From contig NC_073691.1 of the NCBI RefSeq assembly GCF_029784155.1, positions 29,293,130 to 29,357,129 of the forward strand: a stretch of 64,000 bases of DNA, written 5' to 3'. The translations under genes were made by a program, and so were the position numbers. Under the pieces are notes generated by a model. The model had not been told where the DNA came from. It saw only the letters and a list, made by a program, of their open reading frames with translations, and made no database searches. Each line of letters starts with the position of its first letter. Within the stretch, counting starts at the first letter, position 1. This stretch comes from Uranotaenia lowii (taxonomy: Eukaryota; Arthropoda; Insecta; Diptera; Culicidae). This document shows, in pieces, positions 46,257 to 57,385 of the stretch.

Positions 46257-47285
46257 TATTTTGGACCACCAGGTTTCTATTTTGGATCACCCTTTGGACC
46301 TATTTTGGACCACCCTTAAACCACAGACAAACTTAAACTAAATAATTTTTTATTTCTAAATTTTTTATATTTTGACAGCGATTGATGCGCAATTATGCGA
46401 TTTATACATATAGTTTTGTCTTTTCTTATTGTTATTGACTTCGATAAGTTTGTTCGATAAGAATAGAGTAAAAACAGTAAAATTCCTGTTATATATTGTG
46501 TTTCAAATGTTATGAAAATTCTGACAGCACACTGAAATCTCGACTAAATTTGTTCTGCAGTGTTCAATACTGGCCAGTAAGCTTATCAAACAGTTGCCAT
46601 TGATGTAGATTGTTAGAATGATGGGACTCAAAGCATAGTGCACAAAAAGTAAGTTAAAACTATGATTGGCTTGGTTTTATGCCGATTGATGTGAACCCCG
46701 TCTAACGACGAGTTTGGACTTTGGCGAGTTGATTGAATAAAATCATTCTTAAATTCCAAATTTTATTCATAATGAGTGATTGAAATAGTCTGCATAATTC
46801 TTTCATATCGTCGTACAACGTCTTATTACGTGCATGAACATTTAGTTACAAGTTAAATACCCAGGTTATGTTGAGTGGTCCAAAATAAGTTCCTAAGGAA
46901 TAAAGTAGGACCTATTTTCGACATGGGTCAAATTGCTATTTAAATCGGTTATTTTGCTTTTTTGAGCTTGCAAAACAGTTTTCACGTGTTTTACCATAGC
47001 TGTGAACATGTTTGTATTTGTGAAATTCATCACAGCTATGCAGCAAACCTCTTGAAATTTGACTTCAATAATGGCACGTCCTCCTGAAATGGCCCTGATT
47101 CGGTCCAACTGTGAAAAATCAAAACTTTATTTTCAATTTTCTCTCCGTTAACAGCTTACTTAAATAAAATTTTATATGTAATTAGAATCATAAGAAGTAG
47201 CTTTATCTATATTTGTTAAAATTTTTATGAATAACATGATTTTTGAGAGAAATATTGGCAAAAAGCTACAAGGTGGTCCAAAATA
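46257..47285. mobile_element. Unassigned ~1-kb element with inverted TATTTTGGACCACC motifs
   Basis: TATTTTGGACCACC occurs at 46257-46270 and 46301-46314, with a one-base variant at 46278-46291. The reverse complement occurs at 47272-47285 (GGTGGTCCAAAATA) and, one base shorter, at 46875-46887. Repeated short motifs pointing inward resemble the organisation of the 40447-43563 element, though the motif differs. The minus frame at 46893-47108 has no recognised domain. TTTACTCTAT follows the right end, but I cannot define exact termini. Confidence 0.5.
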
Positions 47286-47699
47286 TGTACCCGGTCCCAA
47301 ATAAATCCTTTACTCTATATGCTGTCAAACTGGAAGTCGAATTTTTCGATTAAACAAAAATGGAGATGAACAAACGCGAGTCGAGAGCAGCGTTGCCAAC
47401 CTTCCAGATTTTAATGTGTCATCCAGAAATACAGACCTCGTGTTGTTTGGTCCAGACTTTTCATAAATTATCCAGATTTATCCAGAAATTTCTATAAGCT
47501 CAACGTTTTAATAAAAATAACGGCATCACTGAATTTACTGTGAAGCAGAATACAGAAGTTATTTTGACAGATGAATGGGTCTAAGCTTTCAGTTGTTCCT
47601 TTCGTTCACATCACAGTTCACATAGGCTCAGGCATTGATTGTTTTTAAGTAAGAAGTTAATGAGTATTGATCCCTAGACTATACAATATTGCAATCTGG
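47286..47699. other. Intronic repeat-like stretch
   Basis: Contains GTTGCCAACCTTCCAGATTT and several TCCAGA repeats (47390-47490), the look of a short inverted-repeat element end; no second end recognised. No gene. Confidence 0.35.
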
Positions 47700-48800
47700 C
47701 GACCAAAAAAAAGGTCGTTACCTATCCGTAAAGTTATCCAATTTTTGAAAATCTTCCAGACATTTCCAAAATACAGTTGGCATTACTGGTCGAGAGAACA
47801 AATTCTTTCCAAACACCTGGAATTACCTGGCAGTTGGGAAAATGTTGAACATTCACCTTTCAACCGTCTTCAGAGTGTTGAAGTGGTTCCAGGAGCAGTT
47901 GAGGTTGAGCCACGGCAAAGGAGCTGGCAGAAAACCGGGACCGGACAACGGCGTGAAAGGTGGGGAAAGGTGAAGCAGATGATTGAAGCAAATCCCAATG
48001 TCGCAAGCCATGATTTGGCTAAAAAGATCGGCATGCCGCAGAGCTACGTCCAGAATGCAAAGAAGAGAGCTGGACTACATACGTACAAGGTACAGAACAC
48101 CCTGATCGATCTCATCAAAGATGGTCACTGTGAGCTCTACGTCAAGTTAGCCCCTTCAATTGTTTGTTTATCAATGGTTTGCTGAGTGTTGCCAGTTTAT
48201 AGGCTCTATTTAAATTTATTGTTATTTTGGGCGCGAAAAACTGTAATGTTTGATGCAGGTAAAATAAATGTTCTCTTTTATTTTATTCGTCCACAACATA
48301 AGATGAACTTTCAATCGTCTATCCGAAATCGCATTCGCTATAGTCAGAGCAAACACACCCCAAACCGCGATAAGTGGCAATAGACGACGGCTAAAACTCG
48401 GACACGGAAGCTCTACGAGAAGATGCTGATAAAATATGGCTACTGTGTGATGGACGACAAAACGTATATAAAAGCCGATTCCAAGCAAATTCCGGGGTTG
48501 AAGTTTTTCACCGGCGAGAGCAAGTTCGATGTGGATTTGGCCTCCTGCCACTATTCTAAAAGTGCGCTGGAGATGTATGAGGGCAATTCTGTCCATTTTG
48601 TTTTAAAGGACATGAACCCGCCAAACTATCCGGAGCTGCGTCCGGTGGAGCAGTACTGAGCAATAATGAAGCGGGAGCATCGGAAGAGCAAGAAGGCAGT
48701 CAAAGACGAGAAGGACATGTTAAGAAAATGATAAAAAAAAACTTAGAAAGTGGTACCGGATGACACCGTAAAAACTTTGATGGAGAGCACAAACAAAAAT
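47700..48800 (+). pseudogene. Mariner-like (ITmD37E-type) transposase remnant
   Basis: Pieces of one transposase occur in order in shifting frames: a helix-turn-helix part (HLSTVFRVLKWFQEQLRLSH and KGAGRKPGPDNG), a second DNA-binding part at 47960-48090 (ANPNVASHDLAKKIGMPQSY, then VQNAKKRAGLHTYKVQ), and the catalytic part at 48340-48700 (TPNRDKW, KLYEKMLIKYGYCVMDDKTY, KQIPGLKFFTGESKF, DLASCHYSK, KDMNPPNYPELRPVEQY). The first catalytic Asp (VMDD) and the Asp of DLASCHYS are visible. About 60-70 residues normally between the FFTG block and DLASCHYS are missing, and an unrelated ~230 bp sits between YKVQ and TPNRD. A stop follows EQY (48658). It cannot make a working transposase. The PELRP-x-E-x-Y-W-A-I-MK end is typical of the mosquito ITmD37E group. 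Confidence 0.85.
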
Positions 48801-49794
48801 GCGTTCAATTTTACACTCAAGGATCCATCGATTAACGTTTCATTTGATCTTTTAAATGAATATTTGTATAAAACTACCCTACAATTTTGGTTTGATTCTA
48901 AACATTATGAGAAATTTGATCTGATCTGATCCCTTTCAAAATAGTACAGCCAGCAACCAGTGTTGCCCCAAGATTGCCGTAAATAAAACTTTTCGTGACT
49001 GTTGATGCGAATCAACGGACAAAATTGATCTATATTCTATTGCTTCATGTTTTGGTTACATTGCTCATCTTATTTGTTAACATTAGACATAAAATCCTAC
49101 GAAAATAACTGATACTAAAATTTACAATTCTAATGATAACACTACTTCCTCTTTCACCATTTTCAAATTTTTCTGTTTTACATTTACTATCTTTTATTCT
49201 ATTGAAATGAGATTGACAGAAAATCGAAAAAACCAATCGTGACATTCCGTCTGTTTTTTTAAGTGTCTCTAATACTAGAAAATATTTGTCGCTGAAATTA
49301 TCTGAAGTGACGTCTGTTTTGCCATGTTAACTATGCCTACGAAGAATAAAAACTTTACCTGTGCAACACATATGTAGAGCTTGGACGTTTTATTATTTAC
49401 TCAATTAAAGCTGATGGTGAGAAATTTTCTTAGAGTTTTCCTGAAGCAAGTATTTTACTAGTCACATATTTTATTTTTTTCTAAGAGAAATAAAAAACCT
49501 GAACATAAGACTGCTGCCAGCTTTGTATGAAACTATTTAATTTATAAATTTTTCACCTTCCATAGTATTTTTTTTTGGTTTTTCAACTGTCAAAAACTTA
49601 AGTCAATTTTTTAAAAGATTACGTCAGTTATGATAAAGCGCAACAGAGAGTTTTTATTGTGTATAAGACTGAGTCGATTTGGGGTAATTTTTATTATATC
49701 AAACCCTGGGGTCTAAAAAGCTTCGTTTTGTTTCAAAACTCATTCATGATTTTTTGCAGAGTTTAAGGTAACGTTTACATGAGTAAATTTTCAG
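48801..49794. other. Gene-free AT-rich intron sequence
   Basis: No recognisable gene or bounded repeat. Confidence 0.4.
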
Positions 49795-49990
49795 TTTTAG
49801 GTTTGTATGGGAAAATTGATTATTTTATCTGCAAAATCACCATCATTTTCGTTTCTTTTGTGGAACCGAGCCTGCTTCTGGGCTGTGTGCCAATTTATAA
49901 ATTCACTAAAGGAAATTTTTCGTTGAGCAACTTTGTCGAAGACCATAACTTCGTATCTTATTAGACAAAAAAGAGTCTGGTAGATCAAAC
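49795..49990 (+). repeat. Dispersed repeat, copy 1 of a pair
   Basis: TTTAGGTTTGTATGGGAAAA, ATCATTTTCGTTTCTTTTGT, GGAACCGAGCCTGCT and CAACTTTGTCGAAGACC are shared, in order, with 52785-52935. This copy has an extra ~30 bp (GGGCTGTGTGCC...) between the CCTGCT and the GAAATTT blocks. Confidence 0.7.
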
Positions 49991-52784
49991 TTATTTGATT
50001 TGAGCATAAAATAAGCATTTTTTAGGAGAGTCTTAAATTTAAAATAAAAACTTATTCTATACTCAAATCAAACAAGCTCAATCATCCAAATAATTTTGCA
50101 AATTCAAAGATTTCAACTTTTGATGAAAATAAATCTTATTTACAAAAAAAATGTAAGAGATTCAAAGTTTTTGGATAAAATTTGCTTGATGCATACTTGT
50201 ACAAAATTTATGATTTAAATTCGATATTTGGCTTCAAAAACTGCAATATTAATAATGATAAACAATACACAAAAAAAAATTTGTGCAGATGAATATCAGG
50301 TGCATGTTTCTTCAAAAGCAAAAACTTTTCATAAAAAATCAATTCTTTAATGAAAATCTTGTGGATGATTTTTTTGAACTAGAATTGGGTTTTTTTTTTT
50401 GCATATAGCAACTAAGAAAATTTACTCAAATTCTACATTGTATTTGTGATTTTCAGCTGAATTGTGTTCACAAAATAATTTTGACAAAAAAAAAGTTAGA
50501 AGTTTGAATATTGGATTGACAATCAAATTTTTAAGCTCACGATTTCTTGAATTCCTTGAATGATAAATCTCATGCTGAAATATGAAACTGCATTCCGTAT
50601 CCATATTCTGAAATTAATTCAAAAATTGAACAATGGATCTGTTTCCGAGTTTCTTTACAATTTCAGAAGTGTACAAAAAAAAACAATTTCCAAATCTTAA
50701 TTCCAGATCTGAATTTTATGAGCCAAGTTTTAGAGCCCCCATTTAGGAATCTATTATTTAAAATCTGTAGTACTGGTTTAATCTAAATTCATTATTTAAA
50801 TTATTTATTTTTAATTTGTATTGTGAATGGAACTGAATTAAAATATAAATTTCAAATGAAAAATCTGAATCTGAGTTTAAAATTTAAGATCGCTTTTAAT
50901 GATTCAACTTTGCGAAAAAATTAAGTTTTAGCACTACGGATTACAATGTAAAACAATTGTTTTCTTTTTTTTCATATTCGGAAAACTTTTATCAAAATAT
51001 TGAAAATGCATATGATTTTCATAAAATATAATTCAAATCTGATATGAAATGCAAAACCAAGTTTGAACGAGAATTTCGAAGCAGCTATTTATTTCTAATT
51101 TCTTAGGATTATTCGAATTGAAAAAAAAACCTAAAGTGTATAAAGAATCCGAAAAACGAAAATTCGAAATACAATTCTGAACATGAGTATATGAAACCGG
51201 AACCTCCAACATGGGTTTGATTTAATTTAAAATTAACTATTCAGACTTAAATTTCAATGAACTTGTAAGAACATTGTGAAAAACTGTAGCAGAATTTTTA
51301 AACTTGGGATGAGTTTTTGAGGTTTTGGCATTAGTTTTAAGTTTAGATTGATACTCTTGAAAAATAATACTCTTACTACTATTACAATTACTACTTTATC
51401 ATAATTTGATATTGAATTTAAAATGTTGAGTGTAGATTAGAATACCTCGCTAGCTTTTTGAATCCTCATGGAAGGGGTTTAACCCTCAAAAAAAAACCCC
51501 ACCCCACCTACGGCCCTGGTTCAAGTATATAAAAATGAAAATTTTCCTGATTGTTCAAGTTTTCAAATCACATTTGAAATATTCAGTTCTAATAACTTCC
51601 TTTTGAGCAACTTGGGCTGATGGTGAATGTTTGGCTATATGATATTAGATTTTTACAAAGCATTTTAAATGTCCTTCTTCTTTCGAGAAATATCCCATTT
51701 TTTTATATTAAATTATTTGCAAGCCTAGTACAGCGCCTCTTGTTGTTTATTTAAAAGCTGTTTAATCTTAGCATTCCAGAAATCTTCGAATTTCGCTTGG
51801 ATTTTCTCCCTTAACTTTCAAATTTAGGAATTTTTAACATATTAACACTTTAACTGTTTATGAAATTTTGTATAAATTAGGGTGTGTGTGTCGTTTTGCA
51901 AATTTTTTCAAATTCCAAAAACTCTACAGTCCAAGTTACCTTTTTAGTCAAAACGATCGTCAGATTTTTTGCAGATAACTGTTCAAGCTGTAATTTAAAT
52001 ACCCGTGTTTTGATATGAAATTTTGTATGGATAATGTAAATTTTTTTTTCGGATAATGTCATTTCTTTTTGTTTTCCTTGAATATTTTGTTTTCAGGCAA
52101 TGCAAAAGAAATTCTTAATTATGAAGCTTACTGGATAATTCTCTTGCTACAAACTTGACCAAAGACGACATACCGGTAGGAGCAACGAGAATTTCGTTTT
52201 GACACCCAAACGGAGCATTCTTTTTCATGAAAAGAAACTAGCAGTGCTGTCAGATTTTCCATACAATTTTAAGAAATAACATTTTACCTACAAAGTTATT
52301 GATTTAAGAGCATTGAAATTTTCTGATGAAATGATCTTCATTTTGATGAAAATACTTCTGCATTTGGGAAAACAGGCCAGCTAGTTTCCAACGTGTAATG
52401 GCTCCAAACCAACATGAAGTACCTGGTTGCCATTTGAAAAGATGCGAAAAAAATCAAATTAAATTATGCAATTTCAAAAACGTCAAATCTTTCAATTAAT
52501 TGACGGTCTTGGACAAAGTTGGTTGTTGAAACTTCAGCAATAAGATGCAGCTTGGAGAATTTTAGTTCAGTAAAGCTGTGCAAAATTTTGAACGAAAATA
52601 TAATTCTACAGTTTAACGGTCTTCGAAAATCAGTAAAAATACTGAAAAAACATTACACCTGGCATCTCTGACCAAAGCACCGGAATAATTCACAGAAAAA
52701 CACTTTCTTTTCTGTCACCAGATAGCGCTATTCGTGTCTCCCGTTTTCTCGTTAAGTGATGCATATCGGTTAAAGTATATCTGA
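49991..52784. other. Gene-free AT-rich intron sequence
   Basis: No gene recognised. Purine- or pyrimidine-rich runs are common. GATCGTCAGATTTTTTGC and GCAGATAACTGTTCAAGC near 51955-51990, and a set of similar phrases near 52360-52640, suggest more decayed copies of the repeat that includes the 49795 and 52785 pair. Confidence 0.4.
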
Positions 52785-52935
52785 TTTGAGGTTTGTATGG
52801 GAAACTTGAATATTTGATATTGAAAAATAAACATCATTTTTGTTTCTTCTGTGGAACTGAACCTGCTAATGGAAGAAATTTCCCGCTGAACAACTTTGTC
52901 GAAGACCGTTAGTTTGAATCGTATAAGTGAAAAAA
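52785..52935 (+). repeat. Dispersed repeat, copy 2 of a pair
   Basis: GAGGTTTGTATGGGAAACTT, ATCATTTTTGTTTCTTCTGT, GGAACTGAACCTGCT and CAACTTTGTCGAAGACC match 49795-49990 in the same orientation, about 3 kb away. No coding capacity is shared. Confidence 0.7.
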
Positions 52936-53787
52936 GTTATTAGCTGTTTAACACGATATGTCTTTTGGCATCGGAGAACAATAAATTTAATTGACATCAC
53001 TGTTGGTGCCTCGCGAAGTATTGCTTGAAAAGTAGTTATGCAATTCTCCGCTAGGCGCCCAGCAGTGATGTCATTCAAATTTATGGTTAACGTTAAAATC
53101 TACCGGAGCTCCGAAACACGACTAAGCTGTAAATTTTTTTTTAATAACTGCAGATTTTGAGTTTTCATTTATTTTTAAGACATTCGTAATTCAAATAATA
53201 ATTTTGACGTTTCTGGTTTTCCATGAACCTCTTTCGGTGAGTTTTCAGGTTAAAAAAAATCGAAACTTTGAACACTTTAAGGCTTCCCTAAATCAAGTCC
53301 GATTGAGCTAAAAAAATGTTTCATACATTCGTTGCCTCCCTAATTGATATAAAACGAATATGGTAGGGGCGGGGTTGGTAGAAATTTGGACAAGCAGAGA
53401 TCCAAAATTTATACATCTAAATATGAATCAGCCGTTTGATGGCGACCAACAATCATGAACATCATTATCACCATCGATACCCCTTGGCTTGGCCACTGAG
53501 CTATAATTTGAATTCATTGACTCGCTTTTAACCCTGTTATCTAATGCCATTCATCACGCGCGCACCACACCGGCTCGAATAGAATCGAACTGACCCCCCT
53601 TGGGGGGCAGGGCAGTGAAAAATTTGCAACAGTACCAACAATTGCATCCTCCTATTTTAAGTTGGTGGAAGAGTATCCAGCCTATTTAGAGGAAATCGAG
53701 ACGCGGTTATTAGAAAATCGCCATAGGTGATTTGTTATGAACCGGTGCGTGCGATCGATCGGCAGCAGCAACAGCAGTGGCTCCAAC
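52936..53787. other. Intron sequence, less AT-rich toward its right end
   Basis: No gene. From about 53340 the composition becomes less AT-rich and no repeat is recognised, up to the site cluster at 53788. Confidence 0.4.
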
Positions 53788-53885
53788 ATTAATTAATTAT
53801 TTTCGCAATCCGGGGATAAAACGAAAGCCAATTCAATTAATAATAATTTCGCGCAGTTTTACGAGCGCGCAAATTGTTTACCGCA
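53788..53885 (+). promoter_or_regulatory. Candidate intronic enhancer (homeodomain, GATA, forkhead and RUNX-like sites)
   Basis: Within 98 bp: ATTAATTAATTAT (53788-53800, overlapping homeodomain TAATTA cores), GATAA (53815), CAATTAATAATAATTT (53834-53849), TTTTACGAG (53857-53865, posterior-Hox/Caudal-like), TTGTTTAC (53874-53881, forkhead) and ACCGCA (53880-53885, the complement of the RUNX core TGCGGT). The forkhead and RUNX-like sites overlap. These are matches to short consensus patterns and their function is inference; the dense, repeat-free context in the RUNX intron is what makes them worth noting. Confidence 0.35.
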
Positions 53886-56880
53886 AGCTCCCGGGACTGG
53901 GATTTGTTTCTGGGTGGGGATGATTTAGTTTTTTGTCCTGTTTAGTCGATGTTAGTAGAGACAAAGGAGAATTTTTGCTTCAAATACATTATTTTTAATG
54001 TATTAAAATTTAAAAAATCAAGTAAAATAAAATCGTCATGTTCGTAAAAAAATTTAAACTTGATATATCTTTTCAAGATTTGCAAATTTCATTATTGATC
54101 AGTAATTTTATTTTCTATTATTCACTACCAGTAAGTTTTTTCCACCTGGAAAATTGATTAAAGGTGTTTTTTTTTTAATTTTAAACAGGATTAAATATCC
54201 GAATTGACACATTTCGAATTCCAACTTCCAGTTGATGGTAATCCAACCTCAGTTCGGCTAATTTTTCTCCAAAATGAAACTGTCAGTTATAACTGGCTTA
54301 GTCGGTGTGTAAAAAGCCAAAACAATTTACCAAAACACCGAAACCCGAATGCATTCAATATTGATGACACCCACAGGACACACTTGTCAACTGGCCGCAG
54401 TGCAACAATTATGGCCACTCGGAATGCGGAATATATCAACTCCTAGCTCCTACTGAATAGTTTTGCTGATTGAAAATAATCCGGCCACCAAAAATCAACC
54501 GACATAAGGGTTAGTTAGCTGAAACCGGCCATCGTCCAGTCAGCTACATAGCTAATAATGACGGTCGCCATGTTCAGGGAAAAATTCGGAGTCACATGAT
54601 ATGGAAGTGGATGCAAAATTGATGGCTTCCGAATGTTGTCGGCAGCAATTGTTGGACGGATTAGTGGTTGTCTGGTATAATGATTGCTATAGAAAACCGG
54701 CTAGGAATTAACATTAGAGATTTTAACTCATGAAAAGTTAGGCATAGGTTAATTTTGGTACTGATGTTTGGTAGAATCAATCGATAGTATTGTGAATTTT
54801 TAAAAATGAAGTAGCAAATTTGAAATATTTTACTTCATGACAATAAAAACATTTTTAATGTTTTGACGGTCGCCATGAGTAAAACAATCAATTTTAGTAG
54901 AGGGCCTTAACCTAGTAAAGAACATCGAATTTAATTCAACTCAAATCGAAGCGATTTCCTCAAACTTTTTTAAAACCGTTCAAACAAACAAAATTCTCTT
55001 TACACGAAAAAGGACCCACTTTTTCTCCCTCTTTCGAAAGTCAACCGGCTCAATTTGCTTGAAAGAAACGAGGCGACAGAAATAAATCACACCCGTTTTC
55101 TGCGTAGACACGCGCACGGCCAAGGAAAAAACTGGCACCAAGAAAAAAGTTGTTTCCCCGTTGACTGAAAGCGGGAGAGAAAGAAAGAAAGCAAGACGGA
55201 AAGACGTTTTCATATTTTTTGCCACCGTCATCCCCCATCCAACTTTTCCCTGAATTGAGACACTCGGAGACTTGAATTCCTGGGCCGATTGCCAGAAAGG
55301 AAAACTCTCCCTTACAGAATAATTGAGGTAGGTTTGCAAACCGTCTTGCTTTATTCTTTCTTCAGCAGGGGGGATTATATTTACTAAATTGAGTGTATCG
55401 TGATGGTAAAGTGCGGATAAATTAAATGAGTTGTGTCTGCTGCCCGTGGGAAAAAATGCCAGCCGTTGTTTTTATATCAAAGTGAGAAAATGTTATGTTT
55501 ATTTCCATGGAACGGAGAGGCATTTAAGGGAATTTTTATTAGGAGAACAGTTATGAGAGGGAATTTGAAGAAGTTTGAAAAATTTGCACAAAAATACAAT
55601 TTTCTATTGAAACTTTTAAATATTTCTTAATTCCTAACATCATTTTAATCAAAAATAGGCTTACAAATAATGAGAAAAGTGCTAGTTGTAATTTTTTTAT
55701 ATTGAAGTATTTTGGAAATGTTATTCTAAAAATAAAAATTAAAAATTTTGAACAAACTTCAAGTTGAAATTGCGAGCGATGTACGATTAAATGATGAATT
55801 GAATCAGAAATTCACTAATCCTATTAGATTTGATTGAAAATCACTTAAGCTTCACATCGAATTTTCCCCACGTATCGTAATAAACCAAACGAAAATGTAA
55901 TTCCAGTCGGTATTGGAGTGAAAATACTTGTTCTCGGGGCCAAATTTTCAGTTCCACAGTAAAAATTGAGCAAGGTTCAGAGAGCCCAGGAAGGGGATAG
56001 GAATCGGAAATTAAATGCATCAAAATGATGGGCTGGTTTGTTCCATATCGGTTAGTGCGAATTCAGTCCTTGGGGCTTTTCTATTTTTGAGAACCCATTT
56101 ACTGATTTTCGTAAACTACCCTCCGTTTATCGGTGCAATATGCAGAGTGGTTTCCAAAATGTGGAAAATGCATTTCAAGGATCGATAACCGCACATGTTA
56201 TGCCAGAAGGATTGAAACAATTGGATAGCACTAAATTGAGTGTTTCCACGTATCACCTTCAAGTTGTGTTTTCAACAAATTTACAGGTAAAAAAATTAGC
56301 TGTTTTTTACTTTTTTGAAAAAAAAAAAACATTAATAAAAGTCTTTAAGATTTTTTTTATGATTCTTTCTTAAAATTGTGATATGGACGTTGCTTATGTT
56401 CTTTGCAGAATTTCAAATAACAGATTTATTTGTTTTTTCATTGTCATTGTTCAATCCAACAAAAAAAACAGTTTCAAAGAACATACCCAAGCAACCAAAA
56501 GTCTCGTTAAAAAGGTCAAACACAGCTTAATCAGCTAAATCAATGTGCTGAAATTTTTTTTATTCAGCCCAAAATTTAAGTTCATTTTGAAACTTTGAAG
56601 TTACATTACCGATTTGAACGGTCTTCTGTTCAGCCCTCAAGTAATCGTTTAATCAGCAAAAAAAAAATCTCCTCTTCTCTCTTACTTTGGTCACTACCAA
56701 CCCATGTGGTGCTGCCAGTTTTTTTGCATCCATCTTTATCCCTTCAATCATCTCAATTAATCATACTTAATTGCTTTATTTTTAACTTTGTTCGACACAT
56801 GCCGGCACGCGCGTCAGTTCTGCTAAACATTTGTTTGATTCGCTTAAACAAGCAATCAAAAACCTAATGAAAAAAAATTA
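53886..56880. other. Intron sequence, no gene
   Basis: 53886-54720 and 54960-55340 are less AT-rich and look single-copy; the rest is AT-rich. Open frames (54204-54446 plus; 54980-55339 minus, 119 codons) have no recognised domain. The second exon of the RUNX gene was looked for here and not seen. Confidence 0.4.
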
Positions 56881-56950
56881 GTCCAGATACCAGATTTGAA
56901 CCGCGACCCTCCGAGATGATAGCCATACACGCTGCCACGACACCACGCCT
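56881..56950 (-). other. tRNA-like sequence (SINE head or relic)
   Basis: On the minus strand GTGGTGTCGTGGCAGCGTG resembles an A-box region and GGTTCAAATCT a B box, spaced as in a tRNA. The 5' and 3' ends (AGGCGTG and ATCTGGAC) do not pair as an acceptor stem. A tRNA-derived SINE or pseudogene is likely. Confidence 0.5.
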
Positions 56951-57091
56951 AGATGTTGCCTTACCGGCAGCTAAAATTCGAAGTGGTAGTAAGTTTTCCT
57001 AGAATACCCGCAAGGGCAGCCAGCGGCCAGACGCTCATTATTACTCAGAAACATTTCAAAACAACATATAAATCAAACATCCGTTAAAATA

Positions 57092-57385
57092 AGGTTGCCA
57101 GATTGCCCGGTTTCTTCCGGGTTTGCCCGGATATTGAATACAAAATTTGAGAACAGTCCGGCCCGTCTCGGTTGCCCGGATTCCATTGAAAATGCCCGGA
57201 TTTTGCCCGAATTTATTCAGTTTATATTATTTTATTTGGCAAATTAAACCAAAAATAAAATACAAACACCTCCAAAACGAAATTGATTTTTGTTGAGGAA
57301 TTTCTGAATTTTGAGAAAATTTACCTGGATGTTGCCCGGATTGACGGTCGTCAATTTGAAATCGAATGCCCGAATTTTTCCAGGT
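57092..57385 (-). mobile_element. CCGGGCAA-rich element, copy 3, truncated
   Basis: Starts AAGGTTGCCAGATTGCCCGG on the plus strand, the complement of the right end of copy 1, and runs collinearly with it (CAGTCCGGCC, GGTTGCCCGGATTCCATT, CCTCCAAAACGAAA, TGGATGTTGCCCGGATT, GACGGTCGTC). The other end stops after TTTTTCCAGGT and is missing its last ~70 bp, where the Juan-like sequence begins. Its CCGGGCAA motifs are better preserved than in copy 2, so it is younger. Confidence 0.75.

Noticed and set aside
54980..55339. 119-codon minus-strand frame as a gene
   Set aside because: No domain and no splice support; overlaps another frame on the same strand.
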